This document shows positions 14,817 through 26,693 of a stretch of DNA of 64,000 nt, piece by piece. The stretch is from Apostichopus japonicus (taxonomy: Eukaryota > Echinodermata > Holothuroidea > Aspidochirotida > Stichopodidae), in contig NC_092583.1 in assembly GCF_037975245.1 (NCBI RefSeq), forward strand, positions 6,173,264-6,237,263, read 5' to 3'. Position 1 is the stretch's first letter; every line of letters begins with the position of its first letter. The notes under the pieces were generated by a model. The model searched no databases, was not told where the DNA came from, and saw only the letters and a list, made by a program, of their open reading frames with translations. The translations under genes were made by a program, and so were the position numbers.

Positions 14817-14993
14817 TTTGTGTTTTTGATGTATTTCGATAGCTCATCAAAGCAGACGACAAAACATGGTAACATGGTAACAATTGTATTCATCCGCCGG
14901 TAATTTTACCGTGCGTTACTCACAGGATTAACCACGGTCAGCTGACCTGAATGGACCAATAGGATTTAGGAATCTTTACTAAGTATGAATGAA

Positions 14994-15545
14994 CATTAGT
15001 TTATGCATCATCTCATTGTGATGTGTAACATTTCATATTGATACAGTAACATTAGTTTATGCATCATCTCATTGTGATGTGTAACATTTCATATTGATAC
15101 AGTAACATTAGTTTATGCATCATCTCATTGTGATGTGTAACATTTCATATTGATACAGTAACATTAGTTTATGCATCATCTCATTGTGATGTGTAACATT
15201 TCATATTGATACAGTAACATTAGTTTATGCATCATGTCATTGTGGTCTGTAATATTTCATATTGATACAGTAACATTAGTTTATGCATCATCTCATTGTG
15301 ATGTGTAACATTTCATATTGATACAGTAACATTAGTTTATGCATCATCTCATTGTGATGTGTAACATTTCATATTGATACAGCAACATTAGTTTATGCAT
15401 CATCTCATTGTGATGTGTAATATTTCATATTGATACAGTAACATTAGTTTATGCATCATAAATGTCATTGCGCTGTGCATTATTTCATACTGATACAGCA
15501 AAATCAGCATATAGACATACATGTTGTGATGTGTTTTATTTCATG
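14994..15545. repeat. 56-bp satellite array, second block
   Basis: The same 56-bp monomers continue after the insertion for about eight units, mostly of the gtgtaacatttc subtype. They then decay through diverged copies (aatgtcattgcgctgtgcat near 15463) and fade out by about 15545. Confidence 0.93.
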
Positions 15546-17030
15546 ATAAATGTTTCTGTAATATATTTTATGTGACTACAGCCCCATATTATACACAATT
15601 AAATGCAAACTAATTGATTTGGCTAATGCCACACTAAATAATACACATGTCTGTGACGTAAAGTGCTCTATACTGCATGTTCAACATTACTAGTGTTGCC
15701 ACCACTAATACATGTCACTGTCATGTAAAGTATTTAATAATATATTATAAATTTAGTCTGCTATTAGCATTATTACCATAAACGAACAATCAGCAATGCA
15801 AAAGATAATACCATTACGAACATTACACTCAACAATGATATCAAAGATATTCATTCAACCCTGACAACTGCAACTTTGTCACTACTCCAAAGTTGTCCAT
15901 TAAAAAATTGTTGGGTAACCTTGAATATTGGTGCTAGTTCTAGACATCCTCAAACTTAAGGAGCTCAATATGAAGTACTCTGTATCACTCTTTGTATCAT
16001 TTCTATGGAAGTGCCTATCAAACATACATATGACATCTACATAATGCTTAATTTTGAATTGAATTCCCACCAAATTTGCAAATTATAAGTTCATGAACCT
16101 TTCTTGGTAATCCATTTTCAATCACCTTGTCACTGTCATCAGGCAGCTAGACTGTTGTCTTTCAGTTAAGCAGAGAACTTGTTGTGTGCTGTTTGGCAGT
16201 ATAGCTTGTCCTCTGTACTTGGGAGGTAGGTGGTTATACACCCTGCAACAAGGCAGTGGTATCCTTAATCCACTTAATATCACTGATTACATATAAATTT
16301 TCACCATGATTTTTTGACTTAAAACAAATGACCTATGGACAGACAGGTAAAAACAGAGAAATACTTTTGAACAACCAACTGGAAATACCTAGTCCAGTGC
16401 TACTTTCATTCACAAATGACACTTACCTATAGAAAGGATCGCTGGCTCCAACTTGAAAACTTTTCTTGCACATTTCTTTTTTGACTTCTTTGCAATGTCA
16501 GAAAATTTGCTATTTTAGTTCCTGATCATGTTGGCACACTTCTCCTATTGCTTATATGGAAAAATTCTTTTCTTTTACAATGAACTACTTAAAGACTGGT
16601 ATACCTTTTTTCATAATGAACATTAGCCAACAGGATATAACATATTATTGGTTTGGTGAGCACAGTGCAAGTTTTAAGAAAATGATCTCAGGGGAACATG
16701 CCTGATGGTAGACACTGGGATACTTAATATGTTGCTGCTCTTGTGATATATTTCACTACAAAATTTTCTTTTGTTATCAGAAAATGGATGTTAGTGAGAA
16801 AACAATTGCATCTTATTCTTATTTGCCAGGATAACATTCACTACCTTTACTGTTACTAGAAAAAATATTAAAATTTTAGTCTTTAACACTTCAGATCTTT
16901 GTAGCTAATCATGATAATGAGATTAGACTTAACCTGTTTCAGAGATTCAATTCTGGTAGCAATGTTTATTGTTATTACATACTATTCCATTAAACACTGC
17001 AATGCACACATTAAAGGTCTGGTGACACTT
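15546..17030. other. Stretch without recognised genes
   Basis: This is AT-rich sequence with no repeat family, RNA gene or exon that I could support. Confidence 0.45.
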
Positions 17031-17031
17031 A

Positions 17032-17232
17032 GGGAGTGTTAGCTCAGTGGTTAACACCGGTGCCTTTCAATCATAATCATCGACGTTAAAATATGTATCT
17101 AAGAGACTGACTTCGGTCAGCTTGCGGCTTAGATAAGCCAATGATGGCTTCTTTGCGAGTTCCTGCTTGCAGGAGGATCTAAAATACATACAATACATAC
17201 ATACACACACACAATACATACATACACTTACA
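17032..17232 (+). mobile_element. tRNA-derived SINE-like fragment with CATA microsatellite tail
   Basis: The head gtgttagctcagtggttaac contains a Pol III A-box-like tagctcagtgg, as in tRNAs. The expected B box is not intact. The body ends in a run of catacatacaca-type repeats at about 17187-17228. The arrangement fits a truncated tRNA-derived SINE rather than a working tRNA gene. Confidence 0.55.
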
Positions 17233-17495
17233 AACAAAAATCTAGTCATATTTTAAACACCCAAGGCCTATCCTGACTCGTTCATGATGGTTTCCATTGC
17301 TAAAATCTATCAATTCAAAACTTTGCATTTATTAAACACAATTTTAGTGTCATTGAGTGCCATGTCCTTTTGTATGAAAATTTGAAGACGTGCAGTGTTG
17401 CACAGAGACCAGTCCAAAAAATAACACTTCTACGTAGCATTTACACACATACAACACAAAATTAGACAGGTATTGCAGTGACCTATTTTCCTCTA

Positions 17496-17717
17496 GAGAT
17501 TGAGACAGACGGCTCAGAATCTGATGAAAATTCCACAGTCTAAAGGGAAAGGGATAAGGATTTTGAATTTCCACCTTAGAGAGACATGCAACCCTACATG
17601 TTTAAGCCAGAAACGGTGGATTTTACCAACCAGGCCCAAGCAGCAGGCAATGACGCAATGCCTGCCAATAGCTTGGAGAATCTGGACTGGTATGAAACAG
17701 ACACACAAGTTTGTTAG
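17496..17717 (+). pseudogene. Degraded P2X7-like C-terminal-domain fragment
   Basis: A 43-codon frame from ATG 17586 to TAG 17715-17717 begins MQPYMFKPETVDFTNQAQAA and contains NSLENLDWYETDT. It is preceded in another frame by EIETDGSESDENSTV at about 17496. The (I/M)QPYxFEPE start and NxRLxNxDWC-like ending recall the short P2X7-intracellular-domain-like proteins that are multicopy in invertebrates. The Cys residues after DW are lost and stops interrupt it. The assignment is from memory of the family and tentative. Confidence 0.3.
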
Positions 17718-18754
17718 TATTTAACGACCGTTTTTTACTACTGTAATTGCTCCTTCCATTGTTATGTTTTGATTTCTTGAGCACAACTTGAGTGTTTTAG
17801 GTCCGTGCACTTCAGTTGAGCCTGAAAGCATATTGATTATAGGCTTCTGTAGTCAAATTGCTCAATCCTGTGTCCGTTGTATTACGGGCACTAGTTGTGG
17901 GATGTTCGTAGTTTATTGCCCGGTGCAGTACACTGTGTGTGATAGGGCTTACAGCCTGTGCATTAGTAATAGTATACTGTATAGTATATAGTATACTGTT
18001 GGCTAGGCCTTCACTACAGTCTTATGTCGCGTTTCCGTACCAATTCTTTCCATACCAATACTTTTCACAACGACAGTCACTCCTCATACGTCATGTAATT
18101 TGCATATTAGTAAAAAACCAGTCGTTTCGTATGTGAAAATGCACATTGATTTTAGCTATGTAGTACGTTATTAATTAACTTTTTGGGTTCAAACTTTTTG
18201 AGTGTATTTAGTTATATCCCAAGAACCATTTTTGCAGAGTATGAGGGGAATTTGTCACTTGTCCCCCTACCTTTAATACCCTTATAAAAAGGCTGCTACT
18301 GAGATGTAAAATAACAGGATTGAACTAGCATTTTAAAATTGATCCATGAGAATACAGAAACAGAACAAAGGTATTAATATGGAAGAATGGATTATTCATC
18401 AGCAATTGAATTATGTTACCAGAGTTATGTTGACCTACACACTGTACTTGCTTGGCAGAAGACAGTTACTCCACACAAACTAATGCAAGTTTCCTTCCAA
18501 TATTAAAACCAAGGCCAACCATTTGAGACAAGGCATCGGAATTGTAACTTTGGAATGCACTTTGAATTATCTCAAAATGTTGCATACTGATACTTAACAA
18601 ACACCAGACACACTTCAAAGACTGAGATAGGGAGAAGGATAAACATACTTGATTTAAGTATGGTCTTCTGTTAACTGTAACTACTGCTATGGGCTGTAAG
18701 TTTACCATCAGTGAGGTGGAATGTAAAACAAAGATACAAATACAGTGACTAGCA

Positions 18755-20003
18755 TTATGCGCTAGTGCAATTTCACACAACCGGTAGTGTTGCAACATGA
18801 ATCCAGGTATTGTAACTACTACCGGGATTTTACTCAACATTTCATCTATGGTTCAAGTACTTAATTACCAGACTGTCAATGTCATTCATTCAATGGCATA
18901 GCCTAGGTCATGTACATCCTCTTACATGCACGGTATCAAAAAAGACATCCAAAATAACACGCTCTGTTTGGGCCTTTATTTTGTAACACACACTTTCAAA
19001 AAGAAAAGCACAAACCTTAGAAAAAGCACCCCACACCATCCTTCATGCATACCCGACATACGATATTAGATTAACATGTTCGCAAGTGAATAAAACCTGT
19101 AATCCGTACACAAGCAGAAGTGGGGATTCCCCACTATTCCATGTTATTGGAATCAGGCAACCTTTCAAGTTCACAAGTTCACACTCAACATTTTCAACAA
19201 TCAACAAGTCACCACATTGTTGGAACTTCAGACAAGAAGAATGGAACAGAGGGGATATGTAATTACGGGATTATAAACTATGAGGATAGAACAGAATTAT
19301 ATATATCGTTAATCGGCTGTTGTTCTCTCCAGAAAATATACTTTCAATAAGTACAATGTCCATCTTTCGTACAAAAAGTTCTATAAATTAAACAAGTAGC
19401 CAAAGATAACTATAAATGACATTGTGGAACTCTCCGCAATTATAAACGAATCCATTCCATTACAGCATCAAATCTCAAGTACCGTACTGCACTGTGTGTA
19501 CCAGTACTCTACCCTATAGGCTATAATAATATACAGTCCCAGTGAAGATGGATTTAAGCTGGATATACTCCCTGCGGTTTTGGCTCCAAATTTATTGAAT
19601 CGTTATAATTATGATATCAAAATAAGGTGAAATACATGTGGTAAGATTTTACACATGAGGAACCTTCACAAGCATCGTATGAAGGAAGAATAAATGATGA
19701 AAATTTCAGAATAACTTTGAGGTCTTGCAACATGCTAAGCCCAAGTAACATTAGATATTTGGTGTAGCCTAGGTCCAAATTACTATGTGAAAATTTGATT
19801 TATTAAATTATAGGTCTAGGCCAGTATGTAAATTGATAAGTATGTATTCAAAATAAGAACACAGACACCCAAAATAACATGTTTTCTTTCTTTATTTCAA
19901 ATAGCAACATGCAGTTACTTTTATTATGTCCAAGATTCCCGGGAATGATGCTGGAACGAATGAAATAACCCATTGTTTTCCACTCCCAGTAGTATTTACA
20001 CAT
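18755..20003. mobile_element. Dispersed element, shorter copy (partner at 44036-46605)
   Basis: The left end reads agtgttgcaacatgaatcca and shares the following ggtattgtaact, then tttcatctatggttcaa, with 44.06 kb. A long shared part (about 19160-20003) includes ttaatcggctgttgttc, gcatcaaatctcaagtaccg and tggtgtagcctaggtccaaa. The terminus tagtgttgcaac resembles hAT-type ends. The middle is short compared with the partner, so this may be an internal-deletion derivative. Open frames here, such as the minus-strand 124-codon frame at 18466-18840, have no protein similarity. Confidence 0.75.
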
Positions 20004-20443
20004 TGCACTCTGATCGGGACTAGTCAATACTGGGATAGGGATACCGGGATTCACTTGACTACCGGGATCCCGCTCAATGCTAATAGTGACTATAGTGTCT
20101 AAACTTGCACATATGAACATAATGCTGATAACACTATCAATTGAAGTAATTTAATGAAATTTGATTATGCACTTAGTTTAAGAAAGCCACCATATAACCT
20201 CTCTCGCAGAACTCCCACATTCCACAGTATGGACGAGAACAATCATGTAAAATCCACATCTTCATCCCAACCACACCTTATATGTCAATTACAAGTTTTA
20301 AGAAAAGAAAGAAAAGTGGAGAAGAGGTTTACCCATCAGGAAAGTGACTAGCAGTTCAATATGAACACTGGAGACAACACAGCATATCCTTCGACAATTC
20401 AAACTATCACATTATTGCAAGAGAGCAATGAAATGATACGTAC

Positions 20444-20678
20444 CATATGAGACTCCAAACCTCTCAAAATTGGCTCTAAGACAATAGATAGGAACAATGC
20501 CTTCCTTCACATCTTGGTAGTCATGACAGCAGGTTCGTATTAAACAGAACCTCTCTGGATCCCCTGCATACGCATCTAAGATCTCTACTATCTGTCCTTG
20601 AGAAACAGATACTTGTTCCTGTGTTACTGCTTCAAAGTCCTCCAGTACTGTTGCATATTCACTGCTACATCTTGCATC
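20444..20678 (-). CDS. TRIO-like exon 22: SH3 domain
   Basis: This exon has 78 codons plus 1 base. An SH3-like stretch begins VLEDFEAVTQEQVSVSQGQI, continues VEILDAYAGDPERFCLIRT and ends EGIVPIYCLR. These correspond to the ALYDY, RT-loop and G-x-V-P-x-x-x-L elements. The usual Trp at the start of the central strand (DWCLVR in TRIO) is Phe here. It ends phase 1 before gtacgt, so the reading frame must continue. No following exon was found within the window. Confidence 0.9.
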
Positions 20679-21357
20679 CTACAAAGAATGAAACAGGAAG
20701 CCTCACCAACATATCAATCAACTCACAAAGCTCTCACTAATTAAGAGAACAGTATTACTTGCTAGAAAGTTCACTCACCAGCTAATCATTTGTAACCAGT
20801 GAGAAGAAGGGAGGAGTGAAATCAAGTAGTGGAAAGGATAAGAGTTGAAAGTAAAAAAGGGCTTAGATCAAGTAAGGGTACTAATGAAATCTTTTTTTTG
20901 GGTATAAACATATCTGCAACCATCATTTTTTGAGAGTCAATGGCACACAGAAGAAATTAATCTTGTAACATCTGCCAGCATTTTAAGGAAACTTCTGCAC
21001 TAAGATCAAGGTAGAGACTTTGGGATTTGAAGTTGACAAGTCTTTTCCTAGCACAATTTGTAAGTATTTGGTCAATAACAGAAAGAGGCAGTTTTGCTTT
21101 AGTAAATGAACATGTTGAAATTTGACTTAAAAATGACAACTTCAGGTTTTGATTGCATGCTTAGTAGCAGAAACTGCTGTATTGGTCATGTGACACAATT
21201 ATCAAATTCCTAAATAACTTTCACATAAAATACAGTCAAACTAACACTGAGGCAACTCTACCAATGTATGGTACCGTTTATCTTTATCATGTCGTAACAC
21301 CACTAGAAATATTCATGGGTAGTTGATTTCTATTATTCCTAAACTTGACCTAAGAAG

Positions 21358-21610
21358 ACCAGTGCTGTGGCCGAGTGGATAAAGGTGGTGGCATTTAAAG
21401 CAGTAAGGGTTAGACTCTTAGAAGCAAGGAAATGCGTTAGTTCAAGCGTGACTCATTACCCAGCTGTGTCATTACACTGGGTAGCAACGGCTGGGCGGGA
21501 GATGATCGCTGGTTAAATTTGCGAACCTTCTCTACGCCTTTGCAGGCTTCTCCCACATTTCTGGTCACTTTAAGCATTGTATTAATAACTGCTGATTATT
21601 ATTATTATGC
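21358..21610 (+). mobile_element. tRNA-derived SINE
   Basis: The head gctgtggccgagtggataaa has an A-box-like tggccgagtgg (Ser/Leu-tRNA type), with a degenerate B box (agttcaagcgtg) about 65 bases later. A SINE-like body and an ATT-rich tail follow. It lies in the intron after exon 21, opposite in strand to the host gene and about 25 bases from its splice donor. Confidence 0.6.
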
Positions 21611-21634
21611 AATATGCAATAACCTGCCACTGAC

Positions 21635-21737
21635 CTTTTCACTTTCTGCATAGTTTGGTGGAGCTGATGCAGTAGGCATACCATCCTGCTGATCACAATA
21701 TGGTTCATCTACTAGACTCTCCTCCGAATGAGCACTC
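21635..21737 (-). CDS. TRIO-like exon 21: acidic linker
   Basis: One base completes Arg, then 34 codons begin SAHSEESLVDEPYCDQQDGM and end YAESEK before gtcagt. The linker is acidic and Pro-containing, without a recognisable domain. A plus-oriented tRNA-type SINE lies just beyond its donor. Confidence 0.8.
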
Positions 21738-21928
21738 CTAAATAACATAAAAAAAAATCAATGATTACATAGAACCATCAACTACTTGCTTATTTGCTTT
21801 AATAATCAAAGAAATTGCTTGTTAAAGTTTCCACAATTCTAAAACCATACCAGTTACAACATAAAAATGTGAAATTATTCATATATCTCTGACTCCAATT
21901 AAACATTTGTAACTTTGAAATACCTCAC

Positions 21929-22016
21929 CTGCTAGACTTTTGACTGAAAGAACTGACTGTGGATGGTGTTTTCTTCCCAAGAGTGGACTTTGAAATTTTA
22001 ATTGTATCAGCTAAAC
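21929..22016 (-). CDS. TRIO-like exon 20: PH-SH3 linker
   Basis: Two bases complete Gly, then 28 codons and 2 bases follow. The peptide LADTIKISKSTLGKKTPSTV then SSFSQKSS is Ser/Thr/Lys-rich and probably disordered. The splice sites (ttctcag and gtgagg) and the phase fit both neighbours. Sequence conservation is weak, so assignment rests on position and frame. Confidence 0.82.
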
Positions 22017-22479
22017 CTGAGAAGTAAATAATAAAATAAAGACTTTTGTAATACCAATTGATGTGATTTGTAATTAACCAATTGACAGTAGCCACTTAAC
22101 TTGTTGACATTTAATCACAGTAAAATATAAGACAGATCAAAAATAACAATTGAAACAAGTTTTAATTGGTCATGGCACCACAATCTTTTCACCATAAACT
22201 AGGATTTTAAGGGGAAAATGATTTCTATGATTAATATAAAATAGGATATCCAAACTAAATTATTTTTGAGGGCATTGCATCAAACATCGAAAGGTTGAAA
22301 AAAATGGAGATAAAAGAAGGTCCATGGTAAAAGGGAGGTGATGGGCAGGGAAGTATGGCCTTTTGCAAATTGTGAGTAAAAGAAACATCAAATTACAAAT
22401 TAGTGCATCAAATACTGCACTACGGAGCATTTCATGACTAAACATAACCTATATTCAGCTAATCAACATAGGTCATATC

Positions 22480-22845
22480 CAGCAAATTTGTTAATTCGCG
22501 GAATTGGTATTGTTACCAAGCTTACTGTGCCGAGAAACATTGAAGTCACTAACCATGAGGGATGCAAAATCGGCGACCTGGCAGCCTAATTTAAAAACAA
22601 CTTTGTGTAAAACGTATAGAGGGTGTCTTTATTTTCATGTTTCGTGGTAAAAGAACAAACCTAGAACATCTGTTGATATTTTCACCTTCCATGTTTTTGA
22701 ATAATGATATTTTCACCTTCCATATGTTTTTCAATAATCGGTATGACATAACTGGTATTCCACATAATTTTTTACCGATTATGTTCCGATTATGCAATAA
22801 TCGGCCGGATTCCGATTCCGATTATATGTTGAACACTAGATGAGA
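22480..22845. mobile_element. Possible hAT-type terminal fragment
   Basis: The right end reads accgattatgttccgattat, then gcaataatcggccggattcc, ending gttgaacactag. Read inward on the minus strand this is ctagtgttcaac followed by repeated aatcgg motifs, like the ends of hAT-type elements elsewhere in the window. A duplicated phrase gatattttcaccttccat occurs at about 22676 and 22708. The left end was not found. Confidence 0.4.
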
Positions 22846-23260
22846 TATGCAACTCTGTGGATTGCCCTGTTGTTAGCTATTTGCAGTTTGTCAGTTGAAA
22901 AATGAGATCTTTTCTGTTCTTTTGGAGTATTTTGAGGTAAACTCTTTCTGTCAAACCACACTGCAGTTATGTGGATGATGCTCTCTCTCTCAGTTTTTGA
23001 AAAAAAAACATCTCCATCCCATGTAAAGGGGTGGTCCATGGAGCAAGAATGAAGGCTGAAATGTTATTCTCTGAACACTTTCTGTTATTGACAGCTGATC
23101 ACCATGCAAGGATTTCAAATGAGTCAATGTATATAGCCCATCCTATGACTCATTAACATACACAACAATAACACTTGTTGGGTTGTAGAAGAAGCAAGAA
23201 TGGAACATTGAGTTATACCCAGGGCATTTCAGTTCCAAGATTGCATTTTTTAACAATTAC

Positions 23261-23342
23261 CTGCACGGAGGTGAAGCTGCCTCCCTTGTACTATCTCACG
23301 AAGTTTTCTGACCCATTCCTGTTTAATTTCCAAGGAAGATGC
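23261..23342 (-). CDS. TRIO-like exon 19: PH C-terminal helix
   Basis: This exon has 27 codons plus 1 base: ASSLEIKQEWVRKLREIVQG, then RQLHLRA. It contains the invariant Trp of the PH-domain C-terminal helix. It ends phase 1 before gtaatt. Confidence 0.93.
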
Positions 23343-24484
23343 CTGAGTAAAGAGAAATGACATTACATTTTAATGAGCAAAAACATATGATAAACAGCAA
23401 CTATTACTTTCAAGGATTCATCTACTAAATTTATCTCTGCATTGGGAAGGCTAGTCTTCACCCCTACATGTGTCAAAAATGTAACTGAGTTCAATATGTG
23501 ATATATTGAAAGGAGTAAAAACTTTCAATGTCAATGACCAAAGGATGTTATTAATGCTCTACTGTAACCAAATTATTTACTTCTTAATACTGAAACAAAA
23601 CACATTACATCTAATATCAACATGAAAATATTAACATCTTTTTGTAACTTTCCAGATGACACTCAAATCCTGAATGATACAATCCCTGTAGTATATTAAG
23701 AAATATTTCTAAGATAACTAAACATCACAATTACAGTATTGCAAATACATGCTTGGAAATATTATTTTAAAGGTTGCTTAATGAACTGGAAAATGTTGAC
23801 TGTTTTTTGTTATTACTTGATGTTTTCTTTAATTATTATAACTGTTTTTTTTTATTTATAAAGTAAGAACTTGGTAATTAAACATCAGTTTATTGTTATA
23901 CACTAATATTGCAATATTATACTGTTAGAAACAAAAATATCAGAAGTTAGAAAAAAGTCTAAAGAATATTCACTTTCTCTCCTAAATGAACTTCCCAAGG
24001 TATTTTCATACTTACGTAAAACAAAACCTTTCAATTATTTTTTCTTTAAATAAAGAATGTCAGTTACCTGCTTAGTAACAATGGGCATTATAATGGTGCC
24101 AATATATATCCAGTGAATTTAGATACCTAATACTTAAAACAGTATCGGCAAGGTTACAAACTAAGGACAGATTCCTACTATTTACTTTTAGATTGAAGCA
24201 AACTTGTACAATATTGCAGTCCTTTATATGGCAAAATGGAAAAATATGGAAAAATAACATAGAAAGAAAGTTTTACCATTTTTTTATTATTCAGGAGACA
24301 TTATGAAATATTTTTGTTTCCTGAATCTCAATCACTTTTCATGTATGTTCTGAATGTTTCAAATTTCACTAATCAGGTATTACTAAGTATAGAGAACAAG
24401 ATGAATTTCAACCTCTACTCCCTTCCAAATTTTTGAACAATACGGCACAAATGCTAGAAGATCTACTTTGAAGCTGCCTCTTAC

Positions 24485-24586
24485 CTTCAGAATGATACGA
24501 TTGTCTGATGATGGTGTGTGGCCAGTCCACAAAGCAAACTTGCAATGGTCTCCCTCCACATGCTCTGTGATACCTACATCTGTTGT
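24485..24586 (-). CDS. TRIO-like exon 18: PH domain
   Basis: This exon has 34 codons, phase 0 to 0, from TTDVGITEHVEGDHCKFALW to SDNRIILK, bounded by atttag and gtaaga. The GITEHVEGD and CKFALW blocks are the central PH strands in this family. Confidence 0.95.
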
Positions 24587-25642
24587 CTAAATGATTAAAC
24601 ACATTGAAAGGGTTCAAATCAATATTACTTTACTTGATGATATGCAAACAATGTAACTTTTGCACATAAATATATAGGCAGTAAATATTTATATGTTGAC
24701 TTTAAAGTCACTTATCACAAGTAGTGAAGAATCAGCTTCAAGGTTTGTAAATAAACTAATGCCTGATTACCAGCAGCAATTCCATACACATCTATAAGGC
24801 TAGCTTAAGTAATGGTATATAAATGGATTACTATGTATGAATCCAAGAAGTGATAGTACTAAACACATGATATTTAATAACAACTTCTTCATACACATCT
24901 AAACTCAAAATGCTCATTCCGTATATGCAAATGGAGGGGCCGAATATGCAAATATCTTTTGAGATAACACCATGAATCAATAAAGATGCAAGTACAGCAT
25001 AGACCTTGAGGACATAGGCATTACAGCCAGGTATAAGAGCAACAAATGGACAGATCTTTCTATTAACATTGGCAAAAAAGCATACTAAATAAGAGACAAG
25101 TTTAACAGAAATACATTAGGGGTGAACCATACAAACTAATATATGTTTGAAAGGTTATTTATTCTCAAATACATCCCTGGTAATGTCCACAATCTTGCTT
25201 AATACATGTGGACTGCATACGCCCACTTTTAAGTAGCTTTTAGTATATATGTATCAAGAGTGCTGAATTTATCTGACAATGCCTCTCCTGATGATTCTAA
25301 GGTAGAACCAGGTGGACATAACTCTCTGCTGCAAAGTATGTCTTGTACAGTGACTTCTGACTACCTTCACAGGAATGGAACAGGAGCAATAATGATAGTT
25401 TAACCCAATGGCTATAGCATCCTAATAGCTGTAGCATCCTAATCAGTCAAACTGGTTTTATAGTAGGGACTGAGTATCTGACAGAACTTCTCAGTTGGTA
25501 TATTCTAGATTTATTAGGTCAATAAAAAACAATTCTGTTAGAGACCTGTCACACTGATTTTTATTCACACACATGTAAACAATCACTTCAGTAATCTATG
25601 CAACACACCAATTTGTTGAAATAAGAGCCAAATTATACTCAC

Positions 25643-25825
25643 CGACATTTTACTTTTATGTAAGTATCGTGATCTACCAGTGCTATCTTTAGATTCTTTG
25701 CTAAAGACAAGAATCATGTCAAAAAGAAATATGTGCCTCTCCCTTCCTTTCCTGAATATCTGCTTTGTGTCCCAAACTTGAAAACTGTCCTGTAAAAGAA
25801 CTTCTCCTTGAGCTTCAAGGTCTCC
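25643..25825 (-). CDS. TRIO-like exon 17: start of PH domain
   Basis: This exon has 61 codons, phase 0 to 0, beginning GDLEAQGEVLLQDSFQVWD. It includes RKGRERHIFLFDMILVFSKE and SKDSTGRSRYLHKSK. These are strands 1-4 of the DH-associated PH domain, with basic residues between them. The donor is gtgagt. Confidence 0.95.
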
Positions 25826-26294
25826 CTGCACAGAAAGATTGATGTCAAGCGACAATTAATTCCAGACAAACAACTGACAATATGCATCTCTAAACCAGTA
25901 ACAACTGACCATTGGAATTGTAATAGAACAAACAAGAACTTCTTTCTTGTACAACTTAGCAGTTTTGTTACCCATCATTTACTAGGGTCAATGCCTGGGG
26001 TTAATGCCTAGGGTTAATGAAGAAGTCAGTCCATATTATATTATTATATATTATATATTCCGTATTAACAACCATCAACTCATTCAATATTCATATTCTT
26101 GTTCAATTAAAGAATTAATATGTTACTGGTCATGCCAAATGCAAATTGATTAATATTCTTGATTAAGATTAAGAACAAAGCCATAAACTGCAGACCTAGA
26201 ATCAACACAATGTACACACAGTGATGTTTTATAACATTTTCAAGCAGGATAATGACTTTTGTTCACCAAGCCATAGCATTTTTTTTGTACTCAC

Positions 26295-26414
26295 CTCAAA
26301 GCCATCTAACATGCTGAGATGCATTGCATCATTGGCTTTCTTGGGTACCATCAGCATAACATCCAGTGCTTCTTGTATTTCACCAGTACCTTCCTCACAA
26401 CAGGCTAACAAATC
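26295..26414 (-). CDS. TRIO-like exon 16: end of DH domain
   Basis: This exon has 40 codons, phase 0 to 0, from [20 protein letters not shown] to [10 protein letters not shown]. It carries [14 protein letters not shown]; the Asn-Asp of this helix lies in the GTPase contact zone of DH domains. It leads straight into the PH domain. Confidence 0.96.
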
Positions 26415-26693
26415 CTATGCAAAGAACAAATCATTTCAGAGTAGATTAAAGTATGCTATCAGCTGTTTTTATTCTTATATTACCAGGTACACTCTCATTA
26501 GACATTGTTAACTCTCACATCTCAGATGACCAATTTGACTTCCTATCTCAGAAAGCACTCGAAATACATAAACCACCATTTGCAGTACATCTTGATAGAA
26601 GCTATTTTAGTGTAAATGCCCAACTTAGAAGTTGTGATGTGGGCTTCATATGATTACTGACTATAAACTACTTAGAGAAGGATTCTGCCTTAC

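Larger units (their letters stand above)
13700..14993. mobile_element. 1.29-kb insertion inside the 56-bp satellite
   Basis: The satellite stops after gatacagtaa and resumes with cattagtttatgcatc, the exact next bases of the monomer, so this is a clean insertion of about 1,294 bp. The right end is gtatgaatgaa, and its reverse complement (ttcattcatac) occurs at 13870-13880, next to a 165-bp palindrome that forms the left end. A 22-bp direct repeat (cgtgcgttactcacaggatt plus aa) occurs at 13723-13744 and 14910-14931. A decayed minus-strand ORF lies inside. I see no convincing target duplication. The class is unresolved. Confidence 0.8.

Noticed and set aside
18466-18840. 124-codon minus-strand open frame
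   Set aside because: It overlaps the edge of a dispersed element and has no protein similarity.
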